This document shows positions 17,795 through 26,471 of a DNA stretch of 64,000 bases, in pieces (the stretch's first letter is position 1; the number at the start of each line of letters is the position of its first letter). The notes beneath the pieces are model-generated. The model was not told the DNA's origin. It searched no databases and saw only the letters and a list, made by a program, of their open reading frames with translations. The position numbers and the translations under genes are program-made. The stretch is from Paenibacillus_E sp052115445 (lineage in GTDB: Bacteria > Bacillota > Bacilli > Paenibacillales > NBRC-103111), in contig NZ_JBFRGR010000003.1 in assembly GCF_052115445.1 (NCBI RefSeq), positions 124,001 through 188,000 of the forward strand. Reading direction: 5' to 3'.

Positions 17795-18055
17795 TCATAA
17801 TGGACCAGTAAGGTACCACCGCATACACATTTCATGTCTTGAGTTCAAGCGTGGGGCTAGGTTGACTTCAATGATCCAAACGCGTCCTTTCGTATCGAGA
17901 GCCATATCGAAGCCAAACGTATTTACCCATCGATAGGAAGGACCTAGTTTAGCCGCGCCATGTAAGGCAACTTGATCTAACTTCCTAAGCAGTTCAGAAG
18001 TTTTCAGAGTAGGAAGATTGGATAGCTCGATCGCTTTATTTTCTTTTAAGATGGG
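17795..18055 (-). pseudogene. relic of a YheC/YheD-type ATP-grasp gene (C-terminal fragment)
   Basis: Reading leftward from 18055, 86 codons remain open. They give the ATP-grasp C-terminal signature F-G-F-D-M-A-L-D followed by G-R-V-W-I-I-E-V-N-L-A-P-R-L-N, which matches the corresponding parts of the intact genes at 19833, 20695 and 27308. No start codon with a ribosome binding site is present, a stop lies just upstream at 18056-18058, and the N-terminal two thirds are missing, replaced by the rightward DedA-PAP2 gene. Confidence 0.75.
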
Positions 18056-18104
18056 TTATTTTGCATGGAATACGTTCAGAATACAAGGGGAAGGAGCGGT
18101 TCAT

Positions 18105-19415
18105 TTGGGATTTTTAACAAATTGGTTAGAGCAATATGGCTATTGGGTGCTCTTTTTTGCCCTATTACTTGAAATGCTGGCTTTGCCGTTTCCCGGTCAA
18201 GTCTTGATGAGCTATGCAGGCCTACTTATCTTTCAGGGGAAGCTAGATTGGATCGTTGCCATATTGACAGCTGGTGCTGGTGTATCCACCGGGGTGACGC
18301 TATCCTACTGGATTGGGTTTCATTTAGGCACACCATTTTTTAATAAATACGGCGCTCGCTTTCATGTTGGACCTGACAGGCTTTCCCAAATATCTAATTG
18401 GTTTCAAAAGTATGGCAATAAATTGTTGATTGTAGCCTGCTTTATTCCTGGCGTTCGGCATTTTACTGGATACTTTGCTGGGATCACGCGGATCCCTTTC
18501 CGGATTTATGCTTGCTATACCTATACTGGAGCTTTCATCTGGGTGACAGTATTTATATCGCTCGGCAAGGTATTAGGTCCACAGTGGGAGCAATACCACC
18601 ATACGCTTAATCGATACCTGATTTATGTAGGGATTATTGCGGCCCTCATTTTTCTGCTCGTATATGTCTATCGGAGAAATAAGATTCGATTTATTGAACT
18701 GCTGACAAGCAGCCTTCAGAAGGGGATATCTCATTTTCATTCGATGGGGAAAGTAAAGTTTATTGTCATTGCTGCTTTTACAGTGTTTGCTGCCTGCCTA
18801 TCCCTCATGATTGGCATGATTCAGGAGTACTTAGAGAATGAATTCAGGCTTTTTGATGAAGTCGTTAGCTTTATTATTCATGAGGCGTTTGACCCAAGCT
18901 GGGGGGACTGGATGAATCGATTTGCTCTGCTGGGATCTTATTATGTGTTCACGCCATTAATTGGGCTAACCATAATTTTGATAGTATGGAAGGGCAAGGA
19001 TCGCATGCTTGAATTGATGTGTTTTGCCTTCGTTATTATGGGAGGAGAAGCGCTGGATGAGGGATTGCGTGTGTTATTTCAGCATGTTGGACCTTCCACA
19101 GGTAGTCATGAATTTCCCTATACATTTCCTAGTGAGCAAACCTTAATTTCCTTGACGGTATGCGGCTTCGCAGCTTACTTACTAGTCAGACATAAAGGGA
19201 ATCTAAACATTCGCATAACAGTGACCTTNGTAGTAATTACGCTATGTTTGCTAGTCGGGATCAGTCGTATCTTCTTTTATGTCCAGTATCCAAGTGATGT
19301 TGTCGCGGGTTATGTATTTGGTGGTATATGGCTCAGCTTGAACGTGATCCTTCTGGAGACTCTTCGTATGCTGCGCAGAAATATAATTAGAGAATTTAAC
19401 CATAGTAATCTATGA
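18105..19415 (+). CDS. DedA-PAP2 fusion membrane protein with degenerate PAP2 active site
   Basis: A 436-residue membrane protein. Residues 1-190 are a DedA/SNARE-associated domain (A-L-P-F-P-G-Q, later C-F-I-P-G-V-R-H-F-T-G-Y-F-A-G), the family of lipid-carrier flippases. Residues about 215-430 have a PAP2 phosphatase fold, but both catalytic histidines appear changed: P-S-E-Q instead of P-S-G-H (Gln345) and S-R-I-F-F-Y-V-Q-Y-P-S-D instead of a His at 394; the first motif K-x6-R-P is also absent. The start is a TTG at 18105 with AAGGAG 8 bp upstream. One base at 19229 is ambiguous. The PAP2 half is probably not catalytic and may bind lipid. Confidence 0.85.
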   Translation: MGFLTNWLEQYGYWVLFFALLLEMLALPFPGQVLMSYAGLLIFQGKLDWIVAILTAGAGVSTGVTLSYWIGFHLGTPFFNKYGARFHVGPDRLSQISNWFQKYGNKLLIVACFIPGVRHFTGYFAGITRIPFRIYACYTYTGAFIWVTVFISLGKVLGPQWEQYHHTLNRYLIYVGIIAALIFLLVYVYRRNKIRFIELLTSSLQKGISHFHSMGKVKFIVIAAFTVFAACLSLMIGMIQEYLENEFRLFDEVVSFIIHEAFDPSWGDWMNRFALLGSYYVFTPLIGLTIILIVWKGKDRMLELMCFAFVIMGGEALDEGLRVLFQHVGPSTGSHEFPYTFPSEQTLISLTVCGFAAYLLVRHKGNLNIRITVTXVVITLCLLVGISRIFFYVQYPSDVVAGYVFGGIWLSLNVILLETLRMLRRNIIREFNHSNL

Positions 19416-19481
19416 AACTCGCCCTCACATCTATGAATCAAAAGAATAAGATATATTAACTCATTTGAAAGGAGTTGATAT

Positions 19482-19670
19482 ATGATGCTTTTTGTTAACC
19501 AGTTTTATGGCATAGTTTATAGAAACGCCAATGGAACAATCACCGTTTTTAATGCGCGCGTCGTGGCAAAAGGGTTAAACAGAATAAGAATTAAATTCAT
19601 GAATGAAAGAGGTTTTATCGTGTTTAGATTTCTTTTTCTTCGTCAAATTCTTAGATTTGTCTTAATCTAA
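19482..19670 (+). CDS. small protein of unknown function
   Basis: A 62-residue basic protein. AAGGAG 7-8 bp before a double ATG, and a terminator soon after, support it as real. It has no signal peptide. The C-terminal half is hydrophobic and arginine-rich (R-G-F-I-V-F-R-F-L-F-L-R). No family was recognised. It stands alone between the DedA-PAP2 gene and a YheC/D gene. Confidence 0.55.
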   Translation: MMLFVNQFYGIVYRNANGTITVFNARVVAKGLNRIRIKFMNERGFIVFRFLFLRQILRFVLI

Positions 19671-19706
19671 AGAATACGCAGACATTGACTATACGAAATG
19701 AAGCTG

Positions 19707-19741
19707 GAAGATGGACGTTTATAACGACCATCTTCTTTTTT
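19707..19741 (+). terminator. terminator after the 62-residue gene
   Basis: GAAGATGG pairs with CCATCTTC, extended by CGTT with AACG around a short loop, followed by a T-rich tract. Confidence 0.85.
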
Positions 19742-19832
19742 GTGTTTTTCCAGGGTTCAAACCCCTTCCTTTAAGAATATAAAGAAGTAATTGAGATTTA
19801 AAAGTGGAGATTGAGATAGGGGAGAGGATAGC

Positions 19833-20600
19833 ATGCCTGGTAAGTTAGGTTTGCACTTATTTTATTCAAAGGATCCGCAGATCCGAGCTTACTTACCGCC
19901 GACATCGGTATTGAATCGGGGTTCTTTTTATCGTTTAATGAGACGGTATCAATCCGTTTTCATAAAACCGAATATGTCTCACATGGGCAAAGGTATAATA
20001 AAAGTTTGGTCTACGAAAAAAGAGTTTAGGTTTGTTAAAGTAAAAGGGGATGTCCGATCCTTTAGGAACCTTGAGTCCACGTATAACGCCATACAAAAGC
20101 AAACATCCACAGGCCTATATATCATCCAGAGAACGATTGATTTAGCAATACTCAATACGAGACCTTTTGATATCAGAGTCATGATGATGCGAAACGCACA
20201 GAATCAGTGGCAGTATGCAGGAATGTTAGCCAAAGTTGCTGGGCGATCTAGTGTGATTACGAACGTAAATAGGGGAGGGGGATATGCAACTTCGATTGGG
20301 AATGCGTTAGACATATCACTTCGTTTATCCCCTATTCAGAAACAAAGAATTATTCATGAACTAATTCGTTTAAGCCATCGTATATGTAATCGATTTAATA
20401 AATACAAATATTCTTCTCAAATTGGCATCGATTTTGGTATTGATCAACATCACAAACTATGGATCATTGAAGTCAATTTTGACTATCCATCTCATGAGTT
20501 GTTTAACAAACTCAAAGATAAAACGATGTATCGAAAAATTAAAAGCGTAAGAAATACTTATTTGAAAGCTCTCCGAGCTGGAAAGATTAGTAGAAAGTGA
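19833..20600 (+). CDS. YheC/YheD family ATP-grasp protein, short form
   Basis: A 255-residue ATP-grasp ligase-like protein, related to the spore-coat-associated YheC and YheD. Visible landmarks are the lysine segment V-F-I-K-P-N with M-G-K-G-I, the F-D-I-R-V-M-M core, and the metal/ATP site I-G-I-D-F-G-I-D followed by W-I-I-E-V-N. It lacks the N-terminal domain of the 357-residue paralogue at 27308. GGGGAGAGG precedes the ATG. It faces the related gene at 20695 across a shared terminator. The substrates are unknown for the family. Confidence 0.85.
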   Translation: MPGKLGLHLFYSKDPQIRAYLPPTSVLNRGSFYRLMRRYQSVFIKPNMSHMGKGIIKVWSTKKEFRFVKVKGDVRSFRNLESTYNAIQKQTSTGLYIIQRTIDLAILNTRPFDIRVMMMRNAQNQWQYAGMLAKVAGRSSVITNVNRGGGYATSIGNALDISLRLSPIQKQRIIHELIRLSHRICNRFNKYKYSSQIGIDFGIDQHHKLWIIEVNFDYPSHELFNKLKDKTMYRKIKSVRNTYLKALRAGKISRK

Positions 20601-20650
20601 AAGGGGAGCTAAAGAGGTGGTTTGCTAGCTTCGATTCTCCTCCAAAGCAA

Positions 20651-20690
20651 AAAAACTCCAATCCCATGTTTAAGATGGATTGGAGTTTTT
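20651..20690. terminator. bidirectional terminator between convergent YheC/D genes
   Basis: AAAAACTCCAATCC pairs perfectly with GGATTGGAGTTTTT, so the hairpin ends in T residues on both strands. It lies between two convergent genes. Confidence 0.9.
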
Positions 20691-20694
20691 GGGT

Positions 20695-21456
20695 TTACTT
20701 CCGTCGCAGACGTAAGAACCGACCGTTTGCTCGCGCGTAATGCAGAGCTTTGAAGAACATCCTTTTATCCTGTAGTTGGTTGAAAATAAAGGGATCCGGT
20801 GATGTATTAACTTCTAGTACCCATGGTTTCAATTTTTTATCGATGCCAATGTCGATACCAATCTCTTTGAATCTCGGATAACTCGTCTGATAGTGCTTAG
20901 CAATTCGATATCCTAAATTTCGCAGGCTATGGATATAATCCTTTTTCTTCTGTCCATTTACATAGGAACTAAGCAGCAATTCTAAGGGTAACGGTTTCCC
21001 GCTATTATGAAAGTTCGTCACTATTTTTTTGGGATGCGCCACTCGACCGATATAACCAGTAGTCTCCCAAGTTTTCATCTGGTTTTTTTGCACCATAATA
21101 CGTATATCGAATATTCGCTTGTGATGGGTTAGCAGATGAATGCCTTGTTGAACGAGGTAAGATCGGTTTAACTTGGCTTTGTTCAGAGCAGCGAATAAGC
21201 TTTGAAACGTTCCAAATGATTTAGCAACTTTACCGGCTTTTAAGTGGTATTTATCACTTTTCACCACTCGAATAATGCCATTCCCAGCAGTACNATGGTC
21301 GGGCTTCACATAAACCATCTTATGTTTGATTAACATCTGAAGCAGGTTGGTTTGACTGTAGGTTCTTGTTTCCGGAACAAATTTGCGCAGTTCTTTATGG
21401 CGTAATAGAACTTTCGTTTTTACCCATTTACTTCCTACTGTTCTTGCACGATTCAT
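20695..21456 (-). CDS. YheC/YheD family ATP-grasp protein, short form
   Basis: A 253-residue paralogue of the facing gene, with V-Y-V-K-P-D, G-N-G-I-I-R-V, F-D-I-R-I-M-V and I-G-I-D-I-G-I-D with W-V-L-E-V-N. The frame stays open to a TTG at 21573, but residues before Met at 21456 do not look like the family, whose short forms begin just before a V-G-S-K-W-x-K-T-K stretch as here. The ribosome binding site at 21456 is weak, so the start is uncertain. One ambiguous base (21294) falls in the ATP-binding loop. The product probably acts in the spore coat or envelope. Confidence 0.8.
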   Translation of the reverse strand: MNRARTVGSKWVKTKVLLRHKELRKFVPETRTYSQTNLLQMLIKHKMVYVKPDHXTAGNGIIRVVKSDKYHLKAGKVAKSFGTFQSLFAALNKAKLNRSYLVQQGIHLLTHHKRIFDIRIMVQKNQMKTWETTGYIGRVAHPKKIVTNFHNSGKPLPLELLLSSYVNGQKKKDYIHSLRNLGYRIAKHYQTSYPRFKEIGIDIGIDKKLKPWVLEVNTSPDPFIFNQLQDKRMFFKALHYARANGRFLRLRRK

Positions 21457-21603
21457 TGTCAACACAGCACCTTTACTTGGGAATTGGCTTGGATCATACC
21501 CATTATCATATTCAAATAAAGTGGAGTGACTTGGAGTGGAGTCTAAAAGGAAATTATTTTTTTTGGCTAGCAAACCTCAGAGTTAAGAAAGATTTAAGAA
21601 ACG

Positions 21604-21636
21604 GTTCATAAGCACTTCATTTCTCTTGTCTATCCT
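21604..21636 (+). promoter_or_regulatory. TCAT-repeat promoter, copy B
   Basis: GTTCAT, 5 bp, CTTCAT (11-bp period), then 10 bp, then TATCCT as -10 at 21631-21636, 41 bp before the secreted-protein gene. Half-sites are less perfect than in the other copies but the spacing is identical. A second 11-bp-period direct repeat (TTAAGAAA twice) lies just upstream at about 21583-21601. Confidence 0.55.
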
Positions 21637-21676
21637 TTAGGTGTAAGCCCATCATACCAACTATTAGGAGGATAAC

Positions 21677-22600
21677 ATGAAAAAGAAGTGGATTTTGTTA
21701 GGCAGCGCTGTTGGCATTAGCTCTATTGTCATGGTAACAACGGGATTTAGTGCATTAGCAAGTACATCGGGTTATGACGCTTATAAGTCAGCACTTAAGA
21801 ATACGAAAACGATCCAAAACGTAGCGGTTCAAGCGGCAGCTTCCTTGCAAGACAATGGCAAAGTGCTTGCAAATGCAAGCGGCAATTTCAAGCTTAGCTT
21901 GGATTCAGAAACGGCAAGCGGTACTGCAAAAGTGACAGCCAATGGGACAGACCAGTCGCTCAGCTTCTATAAGCAAAGTAATCAAACCGTACTTAAGACT
22001 GATGCAAGCGATGTGTACTTCGTAAATCAAGAAATGGAGAAGCGACACAAACAGGAGAAATCTGTGAACGAAACGGAGATTCCTCAACAAGTTGAAACCG
22101 TGATTGATGCACTTGTTGGGAATTTGAAGGATTTTGTAACTGTTGACACGAAAGCTGATGGATCCAAGGATATCTCGGTTCAACTGACGAATGCTCAAAT
22201 CCCTACGGTTGTTAATGCCCTAGCACCAATCGCTTTGAAAGAAGCAACCAAGGATGAACACGATGGCGAAAAAGAAGCGAATGGCACGGATGCGAACGAA
22301 TTACCTTTCAATGAAGATTTCTTGAAAAATGCTGCGCCGCAGTTGACACAAGATATTAAACTTGAAAGTGTATCCATTAAAGCAACCGTTAATGCTGCGA
22401 ATTATATCTCCCATCAAGAAGCGGATCTAACGGTTTCTGGTAAAGATGATAGCGGTGTTGCACATCAAGTTACGCTTCATTTGCAAGCAGATCTATCCGA
22501 TTACAACAATACAACACCGGATACAATTGATCTTACGGGCAAAACCATGCAAACGGTGAAGCATGATAGACATGGAAAAGAGCATGACGCGAACGATTAA
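21677..22600 (+). CDS. secreted protein of unknown function heading an ABC/TCS operon
   Basis: A 307-residue protein with a classical signal peptide (residues 1-28, cleavage near A-L-A-S). The mature part alternates beta-rich stretches and polar linkers and ends in the charged run H-D-R-H-G-K-E-H-D-A-N-D; there is no transmembrane anchor, lipobox or known catalytic motif. It is first in an operon with an ABC exporter and a two-component system, so it may bind the compound that the exporter and sensor deal with, or the envelope site it attacks. An AGGAGG site supports the start. Confidence 0.75.
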   Translation: MKKKWILLGSAVGISSIVMVTTGFSALASTSGYDAYKSALKNTKTIQNVAVQAAASLQDNGKVLANASGNFKLSLDSETASGTAKVTANGTDQSLSFYKQSNQTVLKTDASDVYFVNQEMEKRHKQEKSVNETEIPQQVETVIDALVGNLKDFVTVDTKADGSKDISVQLTNAQIPTVVNALAPIALKEATKDEHDGEKEANGTDANELPFNEDFLKNAAPQLTQDIKLESVSIKATVNAANYISHQEADLTVSGKDDSGVAHQVTLHLQADLSDYNNTTPDTIDLTGKTMQTVKHDRHGKEHDAND

Positions 22601-22679
22601 TCGCAATTAGTCATGTCATCAAGCAGATAGGTTAGGATTCTAGCCTATCTGCTTATCTCATAAAGAAAGGGGAAGCCTG

Positions 22680-23423
22680 ATGAATACGATTTTAGAGACA
22701 TCCCATTTAAGTAAGGTATATCAGAATGATCGCGGAATTCGAGATATGAATCTCCAGTTGCATGAAGGGGATGTTTATGGTTTACTTGGGCCCAATGGCG
22801 CTGGTAAAACGACGTTTCTTAAGCTAATTACGGGACTTATTCGCCCTGATCAAGGGACGATTTCTATGTTTAATACCAATCTTGCCGATAATTTCGCACA
22901 AGGGATGCAGCAAGTTGGCAGTATGATTGAATCTGCTGATTTCCATGAATTCCTAAGTGCCTGGCAATATTTAGAGCTTGTTGCACGCTTCTACCCCAAA
23001 GTCACACGCGCTCGCATGGAAGAAGTGTTGGAAAGAGTTGGCCTGTTCAAGGTTCGCAAAGAGAAAATTAAAGGCTTCTCAACGGGCATGAAGCAGAAGT
23101 TAGCACTTGCCGCAGCCATTCTTCCAGAGCCGAAGTTAGTCATTTTGGATGAACCAACCAATGGTTTGGATATTGAAGGCACGGTAATGTTCCGTAAGTT
23201 AATTAATCAACTTTCCTCTGAGAAGGGGACGTCATTTCTCATTTCGAGCCATATGATTCATGAGTTGGAGCAGTTGTGTAATCGCGTTGGGATTGTCGTA
23301 GAAGGACAGTTGAAAAAAGAAGGGTACGTGTCTGACTTATTGCAAAGCAATCAATCCTTAGAACAATTCTATATTGATGAACTGCAGTTGTCGGAGGAAA
23401 AGGAGGGGCTCGATTGTGCATAG
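22680..23423 (+). CDS. ABC transporter ATP-binding protein
   Basis: A 247-residue ATPase of the CcmA/NatA type. Walker A is G-P-N-G-A-G-K-T-T, the signature motif F-S-T-G-M-K-Q-K, Walker B L-V-I-L-D-E-P-T-N-G-L-D, and the switch histidine is in S-S-H-M. It pairs with the overlapping permease gene. Such small exporters near two-component systems often protect against cell-wall-active peptides; that role here is inference. Confidence 0.93.
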   Translation: MNTILETSHLSKVYQNDRGIRDMNLQLHEGDVYGLLGPNGAGKTTFLKLITGLIRPDQGTISMFNTNLADNFAQGMQQVGSMIESADFHEFLSAWQYLELVARFYPKVTRARMEEVLERVGLFKVRKEKIKGFSTGMKQKLALAAAILPEPKLVILDEPTNGLDIEGTVMFRKLINQLSSEKGTSFLISSHMIHELEQLCNRVGIVVEGQLKKEGYVSDLLQSNQSLEQFYIDELQLSEEKEGLDCA

Positions 23424-24162
23424 TTGGCGCGCTGGTTACTTAAACGAACTTTACTTAATGTTCTATCGAAAGAAAATTGTGCTGTTTGTCGTTCTTTCAG
23501 CTTTACTGCCGATCTTGCTTGCCCTTTCGCTCCATGCCTTACAGCCTATTCTAGGGCTTATTGCCGTGAGCCAGACTTTCCCGATACAAATGCTGAGCAT
23601 TTATACAAGCTTGTGGATTCCGCTGTTTATTTTCACCATGGTAGGCGATTTGTTCCCGAATGAAATCGCGGCTAAAACATTAAAACTTGCCTTACTTCGC
23701 CCGAATTCACGCTATCAAGTCTATGGCACGAAAATCGCTGCGCTAGGCTCAGGTATAGCAGGCATACTGATTATTCTTGGCATCGTGACCTTCATTTGCA
23801 ACCTGTTTACGGGGACATCAGCTGGTTTCACAGATACCTTCCACATCTTCATTGCTTATCTAGCAGCGTTCGTTTCGATGTTTGCCTTGTCAGCCGTATT
23901 TATTTTTGTAGCACAGTTTTTTAAAAGCGCAAGCAGCTTTATGGTCTTCTCCATCGTCTTGTACGCGGCAGCGAAAATAGCGCCATTCCTATTAAGCTCT
24001 GTATCTGCTTTCTCACCATTTTCCTATACAGACTGGCATGTGTTATGGTTAAGTCAGACCGTTCCATCAGGTCGATTAGTGACCTCACTTTTGTTCTTAC
24101 TCTCTAGTTGGTTATTATTTTTGGCAATAGGTTACTATAAATTCGATAAAAAAGAAGTCTAA
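23416..24162 (+). CDS. ABC-2 type transporter permease
   Basis: A 248-residue membrane protein with six predicted helices and the ABC-2 motif N-E-I-A-A-K-T-L-K-L-A-L-L-R-P after the second helix, as in lantibiotic-immunity and NatB-like permeases. It starts at a GTG that overlaps the ATPase stop by 8 bp, with AAGGAGG 9 bp upstream. Its partner is the ATPase encoded before it. Confidence 0.88.
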   Translation: MHSWRAGYLNELYLMFYRKKIVLFVVLSALLPILLALSLHALQPILGLIAVSQTFPIQMLSIYTSLWIPLFIFTMVGDLFPNEIAAKTLKLALLRPNSRYQVYGTKIAALGSGIAGILIILGIVTFICNLFTGTSAGFTDTFHIFIAYLAAFVSMFALSAVFIFVAQFFKSASSFMVFSIVLYAAAKIAPFLLSSVSAFSPFSYTDWHVLWLSQTVPSGRLVTSLLFLLSSWLLFLAIGYYKFDKKEV

Positions 24163-24178
24163 TGCGGGGAAACCAAAC

Positions 24179-25657
24179 ATGTCCATTCGGCTGAGATTAT
24201 TGCTATCCTATGCGGCCATGCTGCTCGTTCCACTCGTGATGATGATCATTACGGCTGCATTACTCGTTCTTGTTTTCCGCGGTGATTTCCAGGGCATTCG
24301 TGATCAACTGCGAACAGGGGTCGGACTCTTTGAGGATCAGAATGTGGAGCATACGTTTAAAGAATTGAAGCGAACTTCGGAGAAAAATCCGAATATCCTG
24401 ACAGATTTGAGCTACTTGGCAGAACTTGATCAAGATCTTCAAACCAATCAGGCAAACTTAATTGTTCGCAAGGGCAATACGCTGATCTATGTATCCCCGA
24501 CTTTAAAAAGCTCGGATATTCTCTTGCAATTGCCTGAATTTAAGCACCCGGGTCGTCCGGAGCATGAAGATGCTAAGCGTTATGGCAAGGAATTGTTGGA
24601 AGTCAATTCATTTGATTTTCTGGATAATGGGCAGCAGCCCAGCAGTATGTTTATTATCACCACAGTTAGCCCTCTCGTTAACTTTACCCAAAAGTTTTTT
24701 CCGATCCTATTTCTAATGTTGTTTATTATTCTGATTCTCACTCATACGCTTCTAACGATTTATGTCTCAAGAAGTATTGTCCAGCCGCTTCGTAAGCTAA
24801 AAAATGCCATGAAACGGATTCAAGCTGGAGATCTTGATTTTCAAGTACACATCACGAATAAAGATGAAATCGGGCAACTAAGCATTGCTTTTGAACAAAT
24901 GCGGAAACAATTGAAGGAATCGATCCAAACCCAGATTCAATATGAAGAAAATAGGAAAGAGCTGATTTCTAACATCTCGCATGACATTCGTACACCACTT
25001 ACGGCCATTAGGGGCTATGTGGATGGTTTAGGCGACGGGATTGCGGATACACCAGATAAAAAGCAGAAATATATTGAAATTATTTCGGCCAAAGCGGAAG
25101 AGATGGATCATTTAATTGATGAATTATTTTTATATTCCAAATTGGATTTGAAGCGTGTACCTTTTAACTTTGAAATCGTAGATTTCGCCTCATTTTTATT
25201 GGACTGGTCAGATGAATTGGATTTTGAACTTGGTAAAAAAGGCGTTCATTATAAGTCGGAAATCACTCTGCAGGAACAGGTTCTGGTCTCACTGGATCGG
25301 GATAAAATTAAACGCGTTTTCGCTAATATTTTGGATAATTCGTTGAAATATTTGAACAAATCGGAGAAATACATTACTTTGCATGCGAAAATAACAGGGG
25401 AATACGTCATGATTGAAATCACGGATAACGGAATTGGCGTTGACGCTGAAGCATTGCCTCATATTTTTGATCGGTTCTATCGGGCAGACCCGTCTCGTAA
25501 CAGTCAACAAGGTGGAAGCGGACTTGGGCTCGCGATTTCGAAGCAAATGATTGAAGGCCATGGAGGAACTATTGGGGCGCGCAGTGTGAAGGATGAAGGA
25601 ACTTGTATTTCCATAAAATTGCCGCTTAGAAGGCTCAAAGATGGTGGATCAGCATGA
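24179..25657 (+). CDS. sensor histidine kinase
   Basis: A 492-residue kinase. It has transmembrane helices at about 8-32 and 168-195, an extracellular domain of about 130 residues, a HAMP domain (about 197-250), the phospho-histidine box N-I-S-H-D-I-R-T-P-L-T-A-I, and an ATPase domain with N-I-L-D-N-S-L-K-Y and G-L-G-L-A-I-S-K. It overlaps its response regulator by 4 bp (ATGA) and belongs to the operon started by the secreted protein at 21677. Confidence 0.92.
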   Translation: MSIRLRLLLSYAAMLLVPLVMMIITAALLVLVFRGDFQGIRDQLRTGVGLFEDQNVEHTFKELKRTSEKNPNILTDLSYLAELDQDLQTNQANLIVRKGNTLIYVSPTLKSSDILLQLPEFKHPGRPEHEDAKRYGKELLEVNSFDFLDNGQQPSSMFIITTVSPLVNFTQKFFPILFLMLFIILILTHTLLTIYVSRSIVQPLRKLKNAMKRIQAGDLDFQVHITNKDEIGQLSIAFEQMRKQLKESIQTQIQYEENRKELISNISHDIRTPLTAIRGYVDGLGDGIADTPDKKQKYIEIISAKAEEMDHLIDELFLYSKLDLKRVPFNFEIVDFASFLLDWSDELDFELGKKGVHYKSEITLQEQVLVSLDRDKIKRVFANILDNSLKYLNKSEKYITLHAKITGEYVMIEITDNGIGVDAEALPHIFDRFYRADPSRNSQQGGSGLGLAISKQMIEGHGGTIGARSVKDEGTCISIKLPLRRLKDGGSA

Positions 25658-26340
25658 AACAAATTCTAATTGTCGAAGATGAGGAACTTATTGCGCAACT
25701 CGAGAAGGATTATTTAGAAGTGAGTGGCTACAAGGTCGATATCGCGACGGATGGGGAGAGAGGCCTGCAGCTGGGGCTAACCGGGGAGTATGACCTCATC
25801 ATACTTGACGTGATGCTGCCACTGACTAACGGGTTCGAAGTCTGTAAGCAAATCCGTGAAAAGCATCAAATTCCTATCCTGATGGTTACCGCCAAAAAAG
25901 AAGATATCGATATGATTCGTGGTCTTGGACTAGGTGCGGATGACTATATTACCAAGCCATTTAAGCCTGTAGAGTTGGTCGCTAGGGTCAAAGCGCATTT
26001 ATCAAGATACGATCGTTTAATAGGGACGAAGGAATATAAGGATGAGATCCGCATTCATGGACTGCTCATTGATAACGGATCGCGCCGCGTATTCGTTCAC
26101 GAGCAAGAAATCAATCTAACGACCAAGGAATTCGACTTGCTGTATTTCCTTGCGATGAATCCGAATCGGGTGTTTAGTAAGGATCACCTTTTTGAACGTA
26201 TCTGGGGCATGGATGCCGTGGGGGATTCCCAAACCGTGACGGTCCATATTCGCAAAATAAGAGAGAAGATTGAAATCGAACCGTCCAACTCGCAGTATAT
26301 AGAAACCGTATGGGGAGCTGGCTATCGTTTTCGCGTTTAG
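25654..26340 (+). CDS. response regulator, OmpR/PhoB family
   Basis: A 228-residue regulator with receiver (V-E-D-E-E-L, phosphoacceptor in I-L-D-V-M-L-P, K-P-F-K-P) and winged-helix domain (L-T-T-K-E-F-D-L-L, ending W-G-A-G-Y-R-F). It is the last gene of the operon from 21677 and is a candidate to control it through the TCAT-repeat promoter, although the regulator at 34226 is at least as likely. Confidence 0.92.
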   Translation: MKQILIVEDEELIAQLEKDYLEVSGYKVDIATDGERGLQLGLTGEYDLIILDVMLPLTNGFEVCKQIREKHQIPILMVTAKKEDIDMIRGLGLGADDYITKPFKPVELVARVKAHLSRYDRLIGTKEYKDEIRIHGLLIDNGSRRVFVHEQEINLTTKEFDLLYFLAMNPNRVFSKDHLFERIWGMDAVGDSQTVTVHIRKIREKIEIEPSNSQYIETVWGAGYRFRV

Positions 26341-26421
26341 TGTATCTTAGAGCATATTCTTATCATTCCCGGAAAGTGTAGAGATCATGAAGCGAAGAAT
26401 CTACTATGATGTATGGCATAG

Positions 26422-26454
26422 AGACCTCCCTCACTAATGAAGTGAAGGAGGTCT
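26422..26454. terminator. terminator between convergent genes
   Basis: AGACCTCC-CTCACT pairs with AGTGAAGGAGGTCT with one mismatch. It lies between the response-regulator operon and the convergent NlpC/P60 gene. The T tract after it on the plus strand is short and interrupted. Confidence 0.6.
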
Positions 26455-26471
26455 TGTTATTTAGGTTATCG

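Noticed and set aside
17502..17936. 144-codon plus-strand open frame
   Set aside because: It is antisense to the YheC/D relic, has no ribosome binding site and no recognisable composition; the minus-strand ATP-grasp motif explains the conservation.
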